Assembly (NCBI GenBank): GCA_024635475.1
Contig: JAGXIW010000003.1
Span: 1 to 64,000 of the forward strand
Origin: a bacterium
GTDB taxonomy: Bacteria; Patescibacteriota; Gracilibacteria; BD1-5; UBA6164
Direction: 5' to 3'
Length of the DNA: 64,000 nt
Each line of letters starts with the position of its first letter. The stretch's first letter is position 1. This document shows positions 12,062 to 25,933 of this stretch, piece after piece. The translations under genes were made by a program, and so were the position numbers. The notes under the pieces are model-generated. The model had not been told where the DNA came from and ran no database searches. It saw nothing but the letters and a program-made list of their open reading frames with translations.

Positions 12062-14683
12062 TTATTTTTTCAAAATTTTTAGTTTATCATTTTCTATACT
12101 TAAAGTTACATTATCTCAATCTACTATTTCTCACTTCAATAAATAATTTGATAATTCATTTAAAACTATGCTTGTAATTGCTCTTTTCATAGGTCTAGCT
12201 CCAAATTCTTTATCAAATCAAACAAGTATTAAATAATTTTTAAGCTTCTTATCAAAACTTACTTCTATATGTTTTTCGCTTAATATTTTTGTTACATTTG
12301 CTAATAGTAAATCAACTATTTTTTCAAGCATCTCTTTGTTTAGCGAGTTATAGACAATTATATCATCAATCCTATTTATAAACTCTGGCCTAAAGTAGTT
12401 TTTCAATTCTCATAAAACTTCTTTATTTATTTCTTCATAAGTTTTATTTTTTTCAATCATCTCTTGTATTTTCTGACTACCTATGTTTGAAGTCAAAATA
12501 ATAATTGCATTTCTAAAATCAACTGTTTTTCATTTACTATCTGTCAATCTACCATCATCAAGCACTTGAAGTAATGTATTAAATACATCAGGATGAGCCT
12601 TTTCTATCTCATCAAAAAGTATTACCGAAAATGGTTTTCTCCTAACGGCTTCCGTTAATTGTCATCATTCTTCATACCCTACATATCCAGGAGGAGCTCA
12701 GATAAGCCTCTGAACTGAGAATTTTTCCATATATTCACTCATATCAATCCTTATAAAAGCATCACGAGAATTAAATAAATTCAAAGCAAGTGCTTTAGCT
12801 GTTTCAGTTTTACCAACTCAAGTAGGTCATAAAAACAAGAAACTTCAAATTGGCTTTCATTCTTCTGAAAGCCCAGCTCTTGACCTCCTGATAGCATTTG
12901 ATATAGCTATAATTGCCTTATCTTGTCATATAACAGTTTGTTTTAATATATCTTCAAGTTTCAATAACTTTTCTTTTTCTGATTCAATAAGTTTAGTCAC
13001 AGGAATTCCTGTCCATTTTGATACTATTTCACCTATATCTTCTATTTCAACCTTATCTCTAAGATATGACTTACCAGATTTTTTTATTTCTTCCAGTTTA
13101 TTATCTATTTCTAAAATTTCTTTTTCTAAAGCTGGTATTTCACCATAATTAATTTTAGCAACTTCAGCAAAATTGGCTTCTCTTTCAAAATCTTTAGATT
13201 TTTGTTTTAATATTTCTATTTTTTCTCTAATTTCTTTAGATCAATTTATCAAATCTTTTTCTTTTCTCCATGTTGATTCTAATCTTGTATATTCTTCTTT
13301 TTTTGAAGCTATTTCTTGTCTTAGTTTATCTAAATTATCACCTTTTATGCCCCCCTTAATAAGGGGGATGCCAACGGCAGGGGGATTTTCACCCTTCTTA
13401 GCTTCTAATTCTATCTCTAAACTTCTGATTTTCTTATCTAAAATATCTAAATCAACTGGTTTTGAAATAGTTTTAAGTTTTACTGAAGATAGAGCTTCAT
13501 CAATGAGATCAATTGCTTTATCTGGTAATTTTCTATCTGGAATATATTTTACACTAAGTTCAACTGATGCAACAATTGCTGAATCAGATATTTTTATACC
13601 ATGATGAGTTTCATATTTATCTTTGATTCATCTCAAAATAGCCAGAGTATCTTCCACACTTGGTTCATCAACAAGCACTGAAGCAAATCTCCTTTCTAAT
13701 GCAGCATCTTTTTCTATATATTTTCTATATTCATTTATAGTTGTGGCTCAAATCATATGCAAAGCTCATCTTGCTAGAGATGGTTTAAGTAGATTTCAAG
13801 CATCAGCTTGTCATTCTGAAGCTCAAGCTCCCACTATAGTATGAAGCTCATCTATAAAAAGTATTATATTTCCATTTGATTTTTCTACTTCCTTGATTAC
13901 TGCTTTCAATCTCTCTTCAAATTCTCATCTGTATTTTGCTCAAGCAAGTAATGACCCCATATCTAGCGATATTATTTTTTTTTGTAACAGGTTATCTGGC
14001 ACTTCTTTTTCAACTATTTTTCTTGCAATTCATTCTATAATTGCAGTTTTACCAACTCCAGGATCTCAAATCAAAACTGGATTATTTTTTGTTCTTCTTG
14101 ATAATATTTGCAGGGTTCTTCTTATCTCTTCTTCTCTTCATATCACTGGATCTATTTTTCACTTACGAGCCAAATCGACTAAATCAATTCAATATTTTTT
14201 CAGAGCATTTAATTTATTTTCTCAGTCATTATCAGTTATTTTTTCCCCATTTCTAAATTTTTCTATTACTTTTAAAACTTCATCATAAGTTATATTAAAT
14301 GATTTTAAAATAGATTTAATTTTATCGCTTCAATTTTTGATAGTAGATAATAGTAAATGTTCTTCAGTAGCAAATTCATCTTTGTTTTTCTCTGCAATAC
14401 TTTGAGCTTCATTTAAGATGTTGTTTAATTCATGACTTAAATTTAGATTATAATTTCACTCTATTTTTGATAAATTATCAAGTTCTTTTTTTATATTTGC
14501 ATTCAATATCATCAAATCAACTCATAAATCAAGCAATATCTCTTTTACTATACTATCTTCACTTTGTAACATAGAGTAAAATAGATGAATTCCAGTAATT
14601 TCTGGATTTTTATTTCTATTAGCCAAATCTTGACTTTCTGCGATTCTAGAACTAGCATTGATTGTAAATTTTTCGATATTCAT
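12062..14683 (-). CDS. clpB: ATP-dependent Clp protease ATP-binding subunit / ClpB-type disaggregase
   Basis: 874 aa on minus strand with UGA=Gly; two AAA modules (region 14060 and 12830 Walker A), middle coiled-coil, ends ...YLIL. Confidence 0.9.
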
Positions 14684-14783
14684 AATTTTTTAAAATTAAG
14701 AAATAAAGAGCTATTTAGCACCCTTTTATTATATGTGCTAGTATTTAAAAGTCAAAAGATTTCTGAAATTAAAAAGAATCTAA

Positions 14784-15350
14784 TTAAATTTTTATTTGAA
14801 TTTCTTCTTTAAATTTTGAATTAACGGCATATACAAATATTTTTCTCAAGTTTATATCAATATTTTTAATATTATCAATTTCTTCATTCAATATATTTTC
14901 TATATTTAATCTATGATTTTCAAAAATCTCTGAATTATTTATTTTTAAAAGAGTTATATGTGGAAAAAAATTATATTTATTATCTTCTATATAATTTCTA
15001 TTATATTTATTATGAAAAATATCTCTATAATCTTTAAAAGGAATTTTTGATTCTGATTTTAAATATAAAACAAATCTATTTCATTCTCATCTATAAAAAT
15101 AATCAAATCATGTTAATTTAATTTCATTATTTAAATCAAAAGATGATATAAAATCTTTTATTTGATTTTTTACATTTAAATCAATATCATTTTCTAAATA
15201 ATACAATGTTATATGTGTTGATAATGGATTTTGAAATGATATATAATTTTCAATATTATGATCTTTAGTATATTCATATATTTTTATAAATATATTAGAT
15301 AATATATAGGAATTTAAATCAATTCAGATAAAATGAGAAGTTGTTTTCAT
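14784..15350 (-). CDS. 2'-5' RNA ligase/LigT-like 2H phosphoesterase
   Basis: MKTTSHFIGIDLN...; two HxT motifs: STHITLYYLEN and FFPHITLLKI. Confidence 0.75.
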
Positions 15351-15371
15351 ATATATTTATTAATTATAAAA

Positions 15372-16544
15372 CTAATTAAGACCTTTAGATGAAAGTAATC
15401 CTTTTAATCTACTTACAGCTTCTGGAATATCTTTTTTAGATATTTGTGCATAAGCAATTCTTAATGAATCATTATATTCATTTTGTATTCAATATATTTT
15501 TCAAGGAACAAAAGTAACTCAATGATTTAATGCTTCTTGTTGTAAATCAGTAGTGTTTACTCAATTATTGAATCTTCACCATAAATAAAATCATCATTTA
15601 CTATTTGAAAAATCTATTATACTATTATCTGACATAATTCAATTTTTTCTCATCTCAGATATTATTATTCATGACTTTTCTGCTATTGTTTGAGTATAAT
15701 GAGCTATTGATTTATCTATTTCTCCTCTTTCAAATGCTTCTATAGTTACTCACTGCATAATTAGATTTGGACTAGATGTAGAATATTTTTGTAACTCAGA
15801 AATTCATCTAATAAATTCAGGATTTGAAACTAGAAATCATATTCTAACTCATGGGAAAAAAACTTTTGATACTGAATTTAAATATATTACATTATCTTTT
15901 TTTTCATCCATATCAACTATATTACTTCATAATTCATTATTTTCAAAATTATATAGTTTATATGGATCATCTTCTAATATTACAACTCAATATTTTTTTG
16001 CTAAATCATATAATTTTCTTTTAAAATTCTCATCAAAGATTATTCATGTAGGATTATGAAAATTAGGATTTATGTAAACTAACTTTGTAGTTTCTTGTTT
16101 CATAACTTCTTCTAATTTATACCAATCAATCAATTCTCAGTTTTCTTCTCAAAAAAGATTTAGAGGTAAAGATATAACATCTTTAGAGTTTCTTTTAAGA
16201 CTTTCTAAAGCAGTATCATAAATAGGAGAAAAAACTACAGAATTATATTTTCATTGTAATATATACCTAGATGATAAATCTATTCATGCAGTTGCTCAAT
16301 TTGTAATCATAATTTCATCAAGATTCAAATTTCATAAACCAAAATTATTAACTAAAAAGTTAATTCAATGTAGCCTTAGTTCTTCTAATCATAAAGAATT
16401 ATTATACTGTAGAATTTCATATCATCTCTTTGAAATTGTTGCACTAACTAAGTCAGTAATTACTCAAGGATTAAATGTTTCATCCATATATCCCCATCAT
16501 AGTGATAATATGTTTGATGGTAAAGGTACATTTTTAGGTTGCAT
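15372..16544 (-). CDS. Aminotransferase class I/II (PLP fold I)
   Basis: 391 aa: ITNGATAGIDLSSRYILQG, YINPNFHNPTGIIF, VILEDDPYKLY, NSVSKVFFPGVRIGFL. Confidence 0.9.
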
Positions 16545-16556
16545 AATATAAAAAAA

Positions 16557-18275
16557 TTAACTTGTAAAATATTCTGTTCAATAATTTCTTATTCTTCTAT
16601 TAAATATAGTTTTTCATTCATTTAAATAATCTTGAGCTCTAAAAACAAAATTATGATATTTATTACCTCAATTTTGTAACCTTGAAACTCTGTTTCATGA
16701 AACAACTTTTATATTAGGATTGTTAAATCAGGATAAACATTTTAATATATAATCTGGAGAAAAAACATTTGAACTATTTAAAATAAAAACATAATCAATA
16801 TCTTGAGGTATAAAATTTTGAGTATGTCATATATTAATGTTTCATGGAAATATAAACTCTGAAGTATTAATATTTCATCAACTAGTTATTATAATTACTT
16901 TTATTTGTTTTTCTCAAACTTCATTTAAAATCTTTTCTTTATTATCTGTAAAAGATTTTATTAACTTATCTATTTCTTTAATCAAAGAAAGATAATCAAA
17001 TCATCAATTTTCAAATATATAACTTCAATCAGGATTTAAATCAAATGATAAAAATCAAGTTCTTCATAAGATTTGTTCTGTTTTAAAAACAAAATTATAA
17101 AATGAATCCTTAATATGCTCATCTATATTTCATCAAAATATTTGTAAAAATTTTTGTGTGAATTCTCAATCTGTTATAAAATTTCATGATCTGTGTAATA
17201 GTTCTGATAATATATTCTTTAATGCTAAATATCTATGCAATAATGCTGGTAATTCTAATCATTCTCTTAATAAATTTTCAGAAAAATTTATATTATCTGA
17301 AACTGATGCATAATCTAGAATGGATTTTTTTCATTTTATTATAGAGTTTCTATATAATTCATAATGTTCGTTTAGTTCTTGTCAGCTCATACCTAAGATA
17401 TCAATAAATACTTTTTTAAAATCAAATCTTCAAATAAAGATATTTTTTTCAGTCAGTACTTTTATCATTATATTTATTTTTACTAATTCAAATAAATAAT
17501 AATCATATATTCAACTTCAATTTTCTTGAGCTATTTTTAATATAAATTCTAGTTTAGATTTTAAAAAAATAAGTCTCTCTATAGTTATTTCTGTATTAAA
17601 TTTTTCTGATTCCCAACAAAAAGCTCCAATATAATCAATATTCCTATCCTGTAATAATAATTTTTCTAAATAATTATCATTATCATATAAAATAGCAGAT
17701 GATCTACCTATTGTTTCTAATAAAAAAGGATTATTAACAGATGCATTGTTTAGTTCTTCTCTTGTATAAAAATTAAAAGCAAATAGATTTCTTATTCATA
17801 ATTTATTTAATTTTCTTTTTAATTCTGGTGACTTTTTTTCTCTTTCATAAATGTCGTTATCATTATATCAATTTAGTACTATTATTAAATCATAATCTGA
17901 ATATAATCAATCTTCTCTTGTAATATATGATCAAAATGTTCATATTGAAACCAAATCATTTCAAAATTCATCTTTTAATAAATCAATTATTTCCCTTTTG
18001 CTTACACTATTTAAAACACTATTTTTTTCTAATACAATATATCTTTTTCAATTAATAAATACTACTTGTGTAGTATAATCAAAATCTACAAATTCGTTTT
18101 TTAATATTCTACTTGATAAAACTTTATAAACATCTATTGTACTATCTATAATTCAATTTCAAAACAAAGAACTATTAATATATAAACTATCAGATTCTAT
18201 ATTAAAATCATCATCAATATTATATAATTGGCTTATAGATTCTATAACAACTTTTTTTCAGTTAGGCAAGTTCAT
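16557..18275 (-). CDS. Multidomain protein: MNT-type nucleotidyltransferase domain + C-terminal glycosyltransferase-like segment
   Basis: 573 aa; SIGTFGSYITREDGLYSDYDLIIVLNG (GSxxR...SDxDL nucleotidyltransferase motif); C-term DIDYVFILNSSNVFSPDYILKCL resembles GT-A DxD region (weak). Confidence 0.65.
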
Positions 18276-18279
18276 ATTT

Positions 18280-19341
18280 TTATATTTTTCTTAAAATTGT
18301 ATAATGGTGCGTAGGAGAAATATTCCAAGGAAGAATAATATTTCAATTTTTATCTTCTATATTTACTACTTCTCAAAGTAATTTTGCATGATTACTTTCT
18401 TTTATTGATACATCATGTTGAACTAATTCAAATATTAACTCTTTTAATATACTATTCCATTCATTTACATTTAAAGATCAGTACCATTCTTTTTGTTCAT
18501 CAAAAAATACCTCTCTTTTATATCACCACGGCATATGTCTTGATATTTCTGCTAATAATCATCTTGTTAATTTAATTTTTCAATCATTTAATCTTACAAT
18601 TCAATCTGGGAATTCATTTTTTGCCCAATTAAATCAGTTTATAAATAGAATCATTCTAGCTAAATATGGTAAATTATTTGGTAATTCTACATTTTTCAAA
18701 ATATCTACTTGACTTTGTTGTACCCTTGTTAAGTCAATTTCATTATTACTATCTATTCATAGTGAGTTTAAAAGTTCTCTTGATAATATTAAATCTGAAC
18801 TATTTCTAACAGATAATATTAGTTTTTCTGTATCATTTAATGGTCTAACTGGATCTTTAATTAATAAATATCCTCATTCTCTTAATACTCTTTCTGCAGC
18901 TTTCAATCAGGTTATTATTCATTTATAATATGATTCTTTTGTAAATGGATTAGTTTCACTATCGCTATAATAACTTCATAATTCATGTAAAAAAGATGAA
19001 TATGTTATTATATCCATACTATTATTTTGAAATCAATTCAGATCATATCAATTTCAAACAACAACTTTTCATTTTGGGGCTAACATAACAAGTTTTTCTC
19101 ATATATCAACTCAAATAGTTCTTAATCTATCTCAAAAAAAAGCATCAAAGTTTAATATTAAATTTCAATCACATGCTCAAACATCTAATAAATTAAGAAC
19201 TCTATCAGAATTTTGCTCTGTAATCTGTAATATTGAAGATTTAAAGAAATCAAGTTTTCAATCATTATCTTCTGACATAGAAGTGGCATATTGAACAGCT
19301 CCTCATTGTAATTTATTAGTTTTAGCTGAATTATCTAACAT
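18280..19341 (-). CDS. Class I SAM-dependent methyltransferase
   Basis: 354 aa; VLNLLDVGACDGNLILNF, IGVDIGEKL, AAERVLREGGYLLIKDP. Confidence 0.8.
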
Positions 19342-19505
19342 AAGTTAATAAAAATAATATCTAATTTTTGTAAATTTAAATTTATTATACAATATTATAA
19401 ATTTATGTCAAATAAAATAGCTAATTAAATTGCTTTGATTAGCTATAAAATTTCCTTAATTAAGAAAAGACAGAAAAATTCATTATTTTTAAAAAAATCT
19501 AATTT

Positions 19506-19892
19506 TTATAAATTTACTGATTTTTTCAATATTTCCTTAAAACTCGCAATTATCTCTATCTCTATCTTTGCTCATACTGGAAGTTTAGAAACTTCAATAG
19601 TACTTCTTGCTGGTTTTCATATAAAGTGTTCTCAATATATTTCATTAACTCTTCAATAATCACTCATATCTTCTAGGAAAATAGTTGTTTTAATAACATT
19701 TGTTAAATCAAGTCAGTTTTCACTAAGAACTCATTTTATATTTTTTATAACTTGATGAGTTTCTTGTTCGATTCATCATTCAACTAATTTTCAAGTTTCT
19801 GGATTTATTCAAATTTGTCAGCTACAAAAAAGTAAGTCTCATGTTCTAACATAAGGAGAATAAGGTCAAACTGCTTTTGGATAATTTCACAT
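19506..19892 (-). CDS. RidA/YjgF-family enamine/imine deaminase
   Basis: PKAVGPYSPYVRTGDLLFCSGQIGINPETGKLV...IKNIKGVLSENGLDLTNVIKTTIFLEDM...GKPARSTIEVSKLPVGAKIEIEIIA. Confidence 0.93.
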
Positions 19893-19927
19893 ATGAAAAA
19901 AATTAATAATTAAATTTTTTGTTTGTA

Positions 19928-21184
19928 TTACACAAGTAAACTAAAATATAAATCATTGTCAGTAACATCATTGTATTTAAATCACATTTTTTCCATTTTT
20001 GAAAAAATATGTTCCCAATTTTTAGGATTATTAGTTTTAATTCCTATAAAAACAGGGGCTGTATTTTTTGCTGATTTCTTTAGGTATTCAAATCTTTCTA
20101 TATCATCTCATTCTCATAAACATCCTAAGAATTCTTTCAAAGCACCTGGCCTTTGTGGAAAATTGATTAAAAAATATTTTTTCAATCATTCAAATTTTAA
20201 ACTTCTTTCCTTTACTTCAGGAAGTCTTTCAAAATCAAAATTACCACCAGAAACTATTACTACAACAGTTTTTCATTTGATTTTATCTTTTAAATCTTTC
20301 AAAGCATCTGTCGCTAAAGCTCAAGCTGGTTCTGTAACTATTCAATCTTCTTTTAGATATTCTAAGATAGTTGAACATATTCTATTTTCAGGACAATGAA
20401 TTATCTCAAGTCAGTAATTATTACAAATCTCATAATTTATATCTCATACTCTTCAAACAGCAGCTCCATCAACAAAGACATCTATGGATTCAAGGGTAGA
20501 ATTGATATTACATTCTATAGATTTTTTCATTGAACAAGCTCATGCTGGTTCTGATCATATTATTTTAGTTGATTTATTATCAAGCTTTGTGTATGATATA
20601 AGTCATGAAATAACTCATCCTCATCAAATTGGACAAATTATAAAATCTGGGGCATTTAGTTTTTTTTCTTCAAATTGATTAAATATCTCAAGTCAAATTG
20701 TAGCTTGTCAGATTATTATCCTCTCATCATCAAAAGGATGAATGAAAATGGATTTAATTTTTTTCTCAAATTCTCTAGCTTTTTTCAAAGCTTCATCAAA
20801 AGTATCTCAAAACAAGATTATATCAACATATTTTCATCAAAATTGTTTTGTTTTGTATATTTTTTGTTCTGGAGTTGTAACTGGCATAAATACTGTGCCT
20901 TTGATTTTTAATTTATTACAGCTAAAAGCAAATCATTGAGCATGATTTCCAGCACTAGCACAAACTACTCATTTCTTTTTTTCTTTCTCAGAAAGTGAAT
21001 TTATAACATAAAAAGCACCTCTTATCTTATAACTTCTTACTTGATTTAAATCTTCTCTTTTTAGATATATTTCAGCAGAATATTTTTTACTTAATCTATG
21101 AGAATATTGCATAGGAGTTGTTTGAATAAAATCTGAGAAAACTTTTTTAGCATCACTTATATTTTCTAAATTTATATTTTGCAT
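19928..21184 (-). CDS. ilvA: Threonine dehydratase/ammonia-lyase, IlvA-like with C-terminal ACT-like domain
   Basis: 419 aa; VRSYKIRGAFYVI, CASAGNHAQG, CPIGGGGLFAG, VEPAGALTIAAL, HYFLITFPQRPGALKEFL. Confidence 0.9.
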
Positions 21185-21188
21185 AATT

Positions 21189-21785
21189 TTAAAATGGTAA
21201 ACTCATATTACTATCTTCATCTATCTCTTCTTTTTCATCATCTTCTGATTCATTTATATAAACTTTATTTATATTTTTATAAAAGTCTTTTCTAAGCATA
21301 ATTCAACCAGCTGTTATCATTATTCAAGCACATATTTCTCATATTATTCAAGCTCCATAAATTATATCAGCTGAAAAATGTTGTAATCAAGATACAAAAT
21401 TTAAAGCATTTATAGATACGACTATGATAAAAACTCAGCTCATAATAATTAGAGAGAAATCTTTTATATGTGAATCTATACTCATTTTCAATTTTTCTTT
21501 ATTCTTTTTTGAAAAAATCAAAAAAGTAATAAATATTTGTAATAAAAGAAGTGTTACTCATGTTTTTCAAACAAAATCAGAAAATGAAGAATATACATTT
21601 CAAGAAGTTGTAGATGTAGAATCAACCCAATTTAAAAAAAGTGAAATAAATCAAAACACCACTCAAGCTAAGACAATTTTTTTTGAAGTAGATAAATTAA
21701 ATCACTTGAATTTTATCAAATCAATAGTCTGTAACAATTGTCTTTTGATTTTTCTGCTTTTTGCTCTATCCTTGTAATAGTCCAT
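21189..21785 (-). CDS. Putative membrane protein (transmembrane helices)
   Basis: 199-aa ORF with hydrophobic stretches VTLLLLQIFITFLIF and FSLIIMSGVFIIVVSI. Confidence 0.6.
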
Positions 21786-21873
21786 ATAAAATTATAAAAA
21801 ATAAAAATATGTTTACTAATCAAAAAATATTTTTATAATATCTTTAAAATATTTTTCTTAAGTATATACAAAA

Positions 21874-22125
21874 ATGTATAAAAATAAAATAAAAATAGAA
21901 AATAAATTTTTTGATTTTGTTGGATTTATTTTTAGTTTTTTTTATTCTACAATGAAAAGTCTTAATATATTCTTTTCAAATAAAACAATTAAAATCAAAA
22001 CAATCTTTTTTGACTTTTTTGATTTTATTTTCAGATTATGGCCAAAATACTTTTGGAAAAAACCAACTTTTTACAAAATCTGAAGATTCTTCAAAGATTT
22101 AATTGATTTTTTATTTTATAGGTAA
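21874..22125 (+). CDS. Small Phe-rich hypothetical protein
   Basis: 83-aa ORF with UGA=Gly; no recognised family. Confidence 0.35.
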
Positions 22126-22197
22126 TGGTATTTTAGAAAATTTAAAATACAAAATATAGATAAAATTAAAGAAAATGTTTATTAATAAAAACAATTT

Positions 22198-23424
22198 ATG
22201 CAAAATATAAAAAATAATATAAAGTGTAAAATGCAAAATGCAGGAAATAATAAAATCCTAAGCTCTACATTATATATTCTAAATTCTAGTAAAAAAGCTT
22301 TTTCACTTGTAGAAATATTAATTTGAATTACTCTTTTTTCTGTAATTATAACATCGTGATTTTATGCTTTTTCTGCAGTTTCAATATGAAAAATAAAATT
22401 GATTTGAGAAACAGATATAGAAAAAGAATCTTACTTCTTTTCTGAAAAACTTTTTGAAGAAATAAAAAAATGATGACTTATAGATTATGAAGAGTATTTT
22501 AATAGAAAAGTAATTTGAGATACTACTTATTTAAGCTGACACTATGCAATTCCAACATGATTTTGAAATTTTGGTTCTGGTTGAAATGTAACAACAGGTA
22601 CTTATTGAGATTATTTTTATTTTTGTAGAAGTTGAGATGGAGCTTCTATGTGAACATGATGATGTTATAACACTATTTATAATAACTACTCTTCTGCAAG
22701 TATAGATACAAAACCTCAGAGATTTTGACAATATACATATCAATTTATGGATTATAATTCAAATATGAATAATGATATCCCTATATTATGAGATGAGGAC
22801 TGAATAAATTGATTAATATGAGATGATGATGATGAAAATATATGAATCTGACCTGAGACTTTTGCTAATTCATGAGAGGTTCAAGAACTTTATTTGATAA
22901 GTTGAGATAAAAAAACTAGGACTTTTTTTAGATGGAGAGTTGTAACTGATCCTGATAAACCAACAAGTGTTAATAATTGTGATTTTACTTCTCAAAAAAT
23001 TCCAACTTGAACATGATGTCTTGGAAAAATTGAATTTCTTAAATTGGATTTAAAAGATTGGTGAATAAATCACTCTAAATCAACTTGATCATGAATTTAT
23101 GATTGAAATCCTGATACTTGGATAATTAAGCCAGATTTTGCATGAAGTTGATCAATTATAGCTTGAAGTAATACTTGAAATTATCGGGTTTCATTATTTC
23201 CAAAATCTATAAATGTAAAAAATGTAAAATTTTTTCTTTTTCCAAATAAGGATCTAAATTTATCATGGAAAGATCCTTTAACAAGTTCAAACTTTTCTCC
23301 TTATCTAAGAATAAAATATACTTTAACTCCTAGTCGGATTAATAGAAAATGAATAAAATGAACTATCCCAGAATTGACTTTTTCTACAACAATTACTTTA
23401 AGTGATTTATTTAGTCAGAAATAG
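22198..23424 (+). CDS. Type IV pilin-like/pseudopilin (PilW-like) protein
   Basis: SSKKAFSLVEILIGITLFSVIITSGFYAF prepilin-peptidase motif and hydrophobic N-helix. Confidence 0.8.
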
Positions 23425-23501
23425 AATTTTAGAATATTAGAAATTCAGATTTTTAGAAAAATTTAAAACAAACAACTCTTAATCTCTTATACTTTTAGTT
23501 T

Positions 23502-24395
23502 ATGCAAAATAATAATAAAAAAGCTTTTTCTCTTATAATTGCAATGTTTCTAATGATTATAACTAGTTTACTAGCTTTGTATTTACTAGAATATATAATC
23601 CCTTTCATAAGAAATACTAAATGAATGGAAAACTGAACAAAAGCTTATTATGAAGCTAATAAATGAATAGAAGATGTACTTTTTTCTATGAAAGATAAAG
23701 ATGCTTATTTTGAAACTGGTAAAACAGATATTGTATCATATAGTTCGGGATATTATTATTCTCTAGTATCTACATGATCTAGTATACCTTTAATATGAGA
23801 CTGAACTAGTGAATTTGATACTAATTATAATAAGATTTCAATTTCAAATCCTGTACAACTTTTATTAAAATGAAGTATCTCTATTGCAAATTGGGCTAAT
23901 GTTAAATTTTATTTCAAAGTTCCTCAATTTGATGATAGTTGAAGTGATATTTTATTCTCATGATGAACAAGTATTCCGATTATAAATTGGCAATTATCTT
24001 CAAATACAGAAACCCTAAATTCTAGTTGAAGTCAAGTTATGTATGGTAATATAAATTCTTCAACTTGAAGTCTTACAACATTTCAACTTAGTACTAAAGA
24101 TTGATATACTCTAGCTTGAAGCTGAAAAACTTTTTCACAATTCTATGCTGAGCAAAATTGTAATAATTCTGGATGTATTTTAAAACTTTCAGTTGTAAAT
24201 GAATTAAAAACAAATACTTGAAAAAAAATACCTTATTTAGAATATAAAATAGAATTTCCTGTCTGAATTAAAGTAGCAAATTATTATGGAAAAATAAATT
24301 CTCATTGAAAATCAACTTGATATAGAAAAGATTTAAAATTGTATATTCCACAACAAACAACTATTGAAGCCTTTGATTTTACTGTTTTTCAATAA
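23502..24395 (+). CDS. PilX-like/pilus-assembly-associated protein
   Basis: NNKKAFSLIIAMFLMIITSLLALYLLEYI N-terminal type IV pilin-like helix. Confidence 0.65.
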
Positions 24396-25284
24396 ACTTA
24401 TCATATTTTCTAAACCAAGTTAATTGTCTTTTTGCATAATTTCTTGTATTCTGTGCTATTTGCTGTATAGCCTCGTCTAGTGTAATAATTCAATTTAAGT
24501 GTGAAATAATCTCTTTGTATCATATAGTTTCCATACCAAAATCTGATTCTTTATATCACATTTTCAGTAATTTTTTTACTTCATCTATTAATCACATTTC
24601 GATCATTATATTTACTCTTCTATCTATCCTATCATAAAGAACTTTTCTATTTCCATCATAAGGATTTACAAAAAAAGTATCGTATTTTAACTCTTTTTCT
24701 CATATAAATTCACTTTTTGCAATTCCAGTCATAGTTTTTACTTCTATTGCTCTTATAACATATCTAAGATTATTTGAATGGATAGTTTTTGCATACTCGG
24801 GATCTAGCTTTATAAGTTTTTCGTAAACAAATTCATTTCAATATTTTTTGGCTTCAGTTTCTAATTGCAATCTTAATTCCTTATTTGGCTCAACCTTTGG
24901 AATGGTAAAATCGTAAATCAAACTATCTATATAAAGTCCTGTTCATCAGCATAAAATAGGGATTTTTTTATTATTCCATAAATTTTCCATAATTTTTATA
25001 GCTTCATTTTTAAATTGTCATACAGAATATTGTATGTCTGGAGTTATTATATCTATCATATGATGTCCTACTCATTGCATCTCTTCCTTTGTGATCTTAG
25101 CAGTTCCTATATCCATAAACTTAAAAATCTGTCTACTATCTGTAGATATAATCTCAGTATCTAAAGTTTTTGCAATATCTATACTAATAGCAGTTTTTCA
25201 GCATGCTGTTGGACCATAAATAACTATAAGTTTTTTATCTCATTTTTTATCTAAAAATTTTTGTAATTGTTCTTTTGAAAACAT
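24379..25284 (-). CDS. miaA: tRNA dimethylallyltransferase
   Basis: [58 protein letters not shown]. Confidence 0.95.
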
Positions 25285-25326
25285 AGTTTTTGGAGTTATA
25301 TTTTATCAGTGTATATATTTGTCATT

Positions 25327-25800
25327 CTACATTTTCAAACTCAATGCTCATAAATAACATATAGCAATAGCATCAGCTACATCATCTGGTTTTGGAACTT
25401 CATCTAGTTTAAAAAATATTTTTATAGCATTTTGGATTTGTTGTTTTGTGGCTTTTCCATTTCAAGCTATATACTTTTTAACTTCAAGTGGAGTGTATTC
25501 TATAATTTCTATATTATTTTTCATAAATTCATAAATAATAACTCCTCTTGCTTCAGATACACTTATTCAAGTTTTTATATTATTTGTAAAATATAATTTT
25601 TCTATACATGCTAGATCTGGATTATGTCTTTTTATAAGAGCTTTTAAATCAGTTCATATTTCAAGTAATTTAAGAGCATTGTCTATCTTTGGAATAGTTT
25701 TTATGATACCATAATCAAGTAAAGAAATAGAATTTCATTCTTTTTTACTAATAGCATATCAAACGGTGGTAGTTCATGGATCTATTCAAATAATTATCAT
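25327..25800 (-). CDS. ruvC: Holliday junction resolvase RuvC
   Basis: MIIIGIDPGTTTVGYAIS...; [31 protein letters not shown]. Confidence 0.92.
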
Positions 25801-25933
25801 AAAAACAAAGTATTGACAAATTAAATAAATAATTTAAAACTTAATATATTTGACATTATAATAATAATATGTCATAATATATATGTGTGTAGTTATTATT
25901 TCTTAACCTTTATATTTTATGATATAAATAATA

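Noticed and set aside
13173-14288. Series of plus-strand ORFs in the track (13173, 13623, 13893, 14041)
   Set aside because: Antisense to clpB; they arise from a long open minus-strand gene.
20484-20678. Plus-strand ORFs at 19923-20939
   Set aside because: Antisense shadow of the IlvA-like gene on the minus strand.
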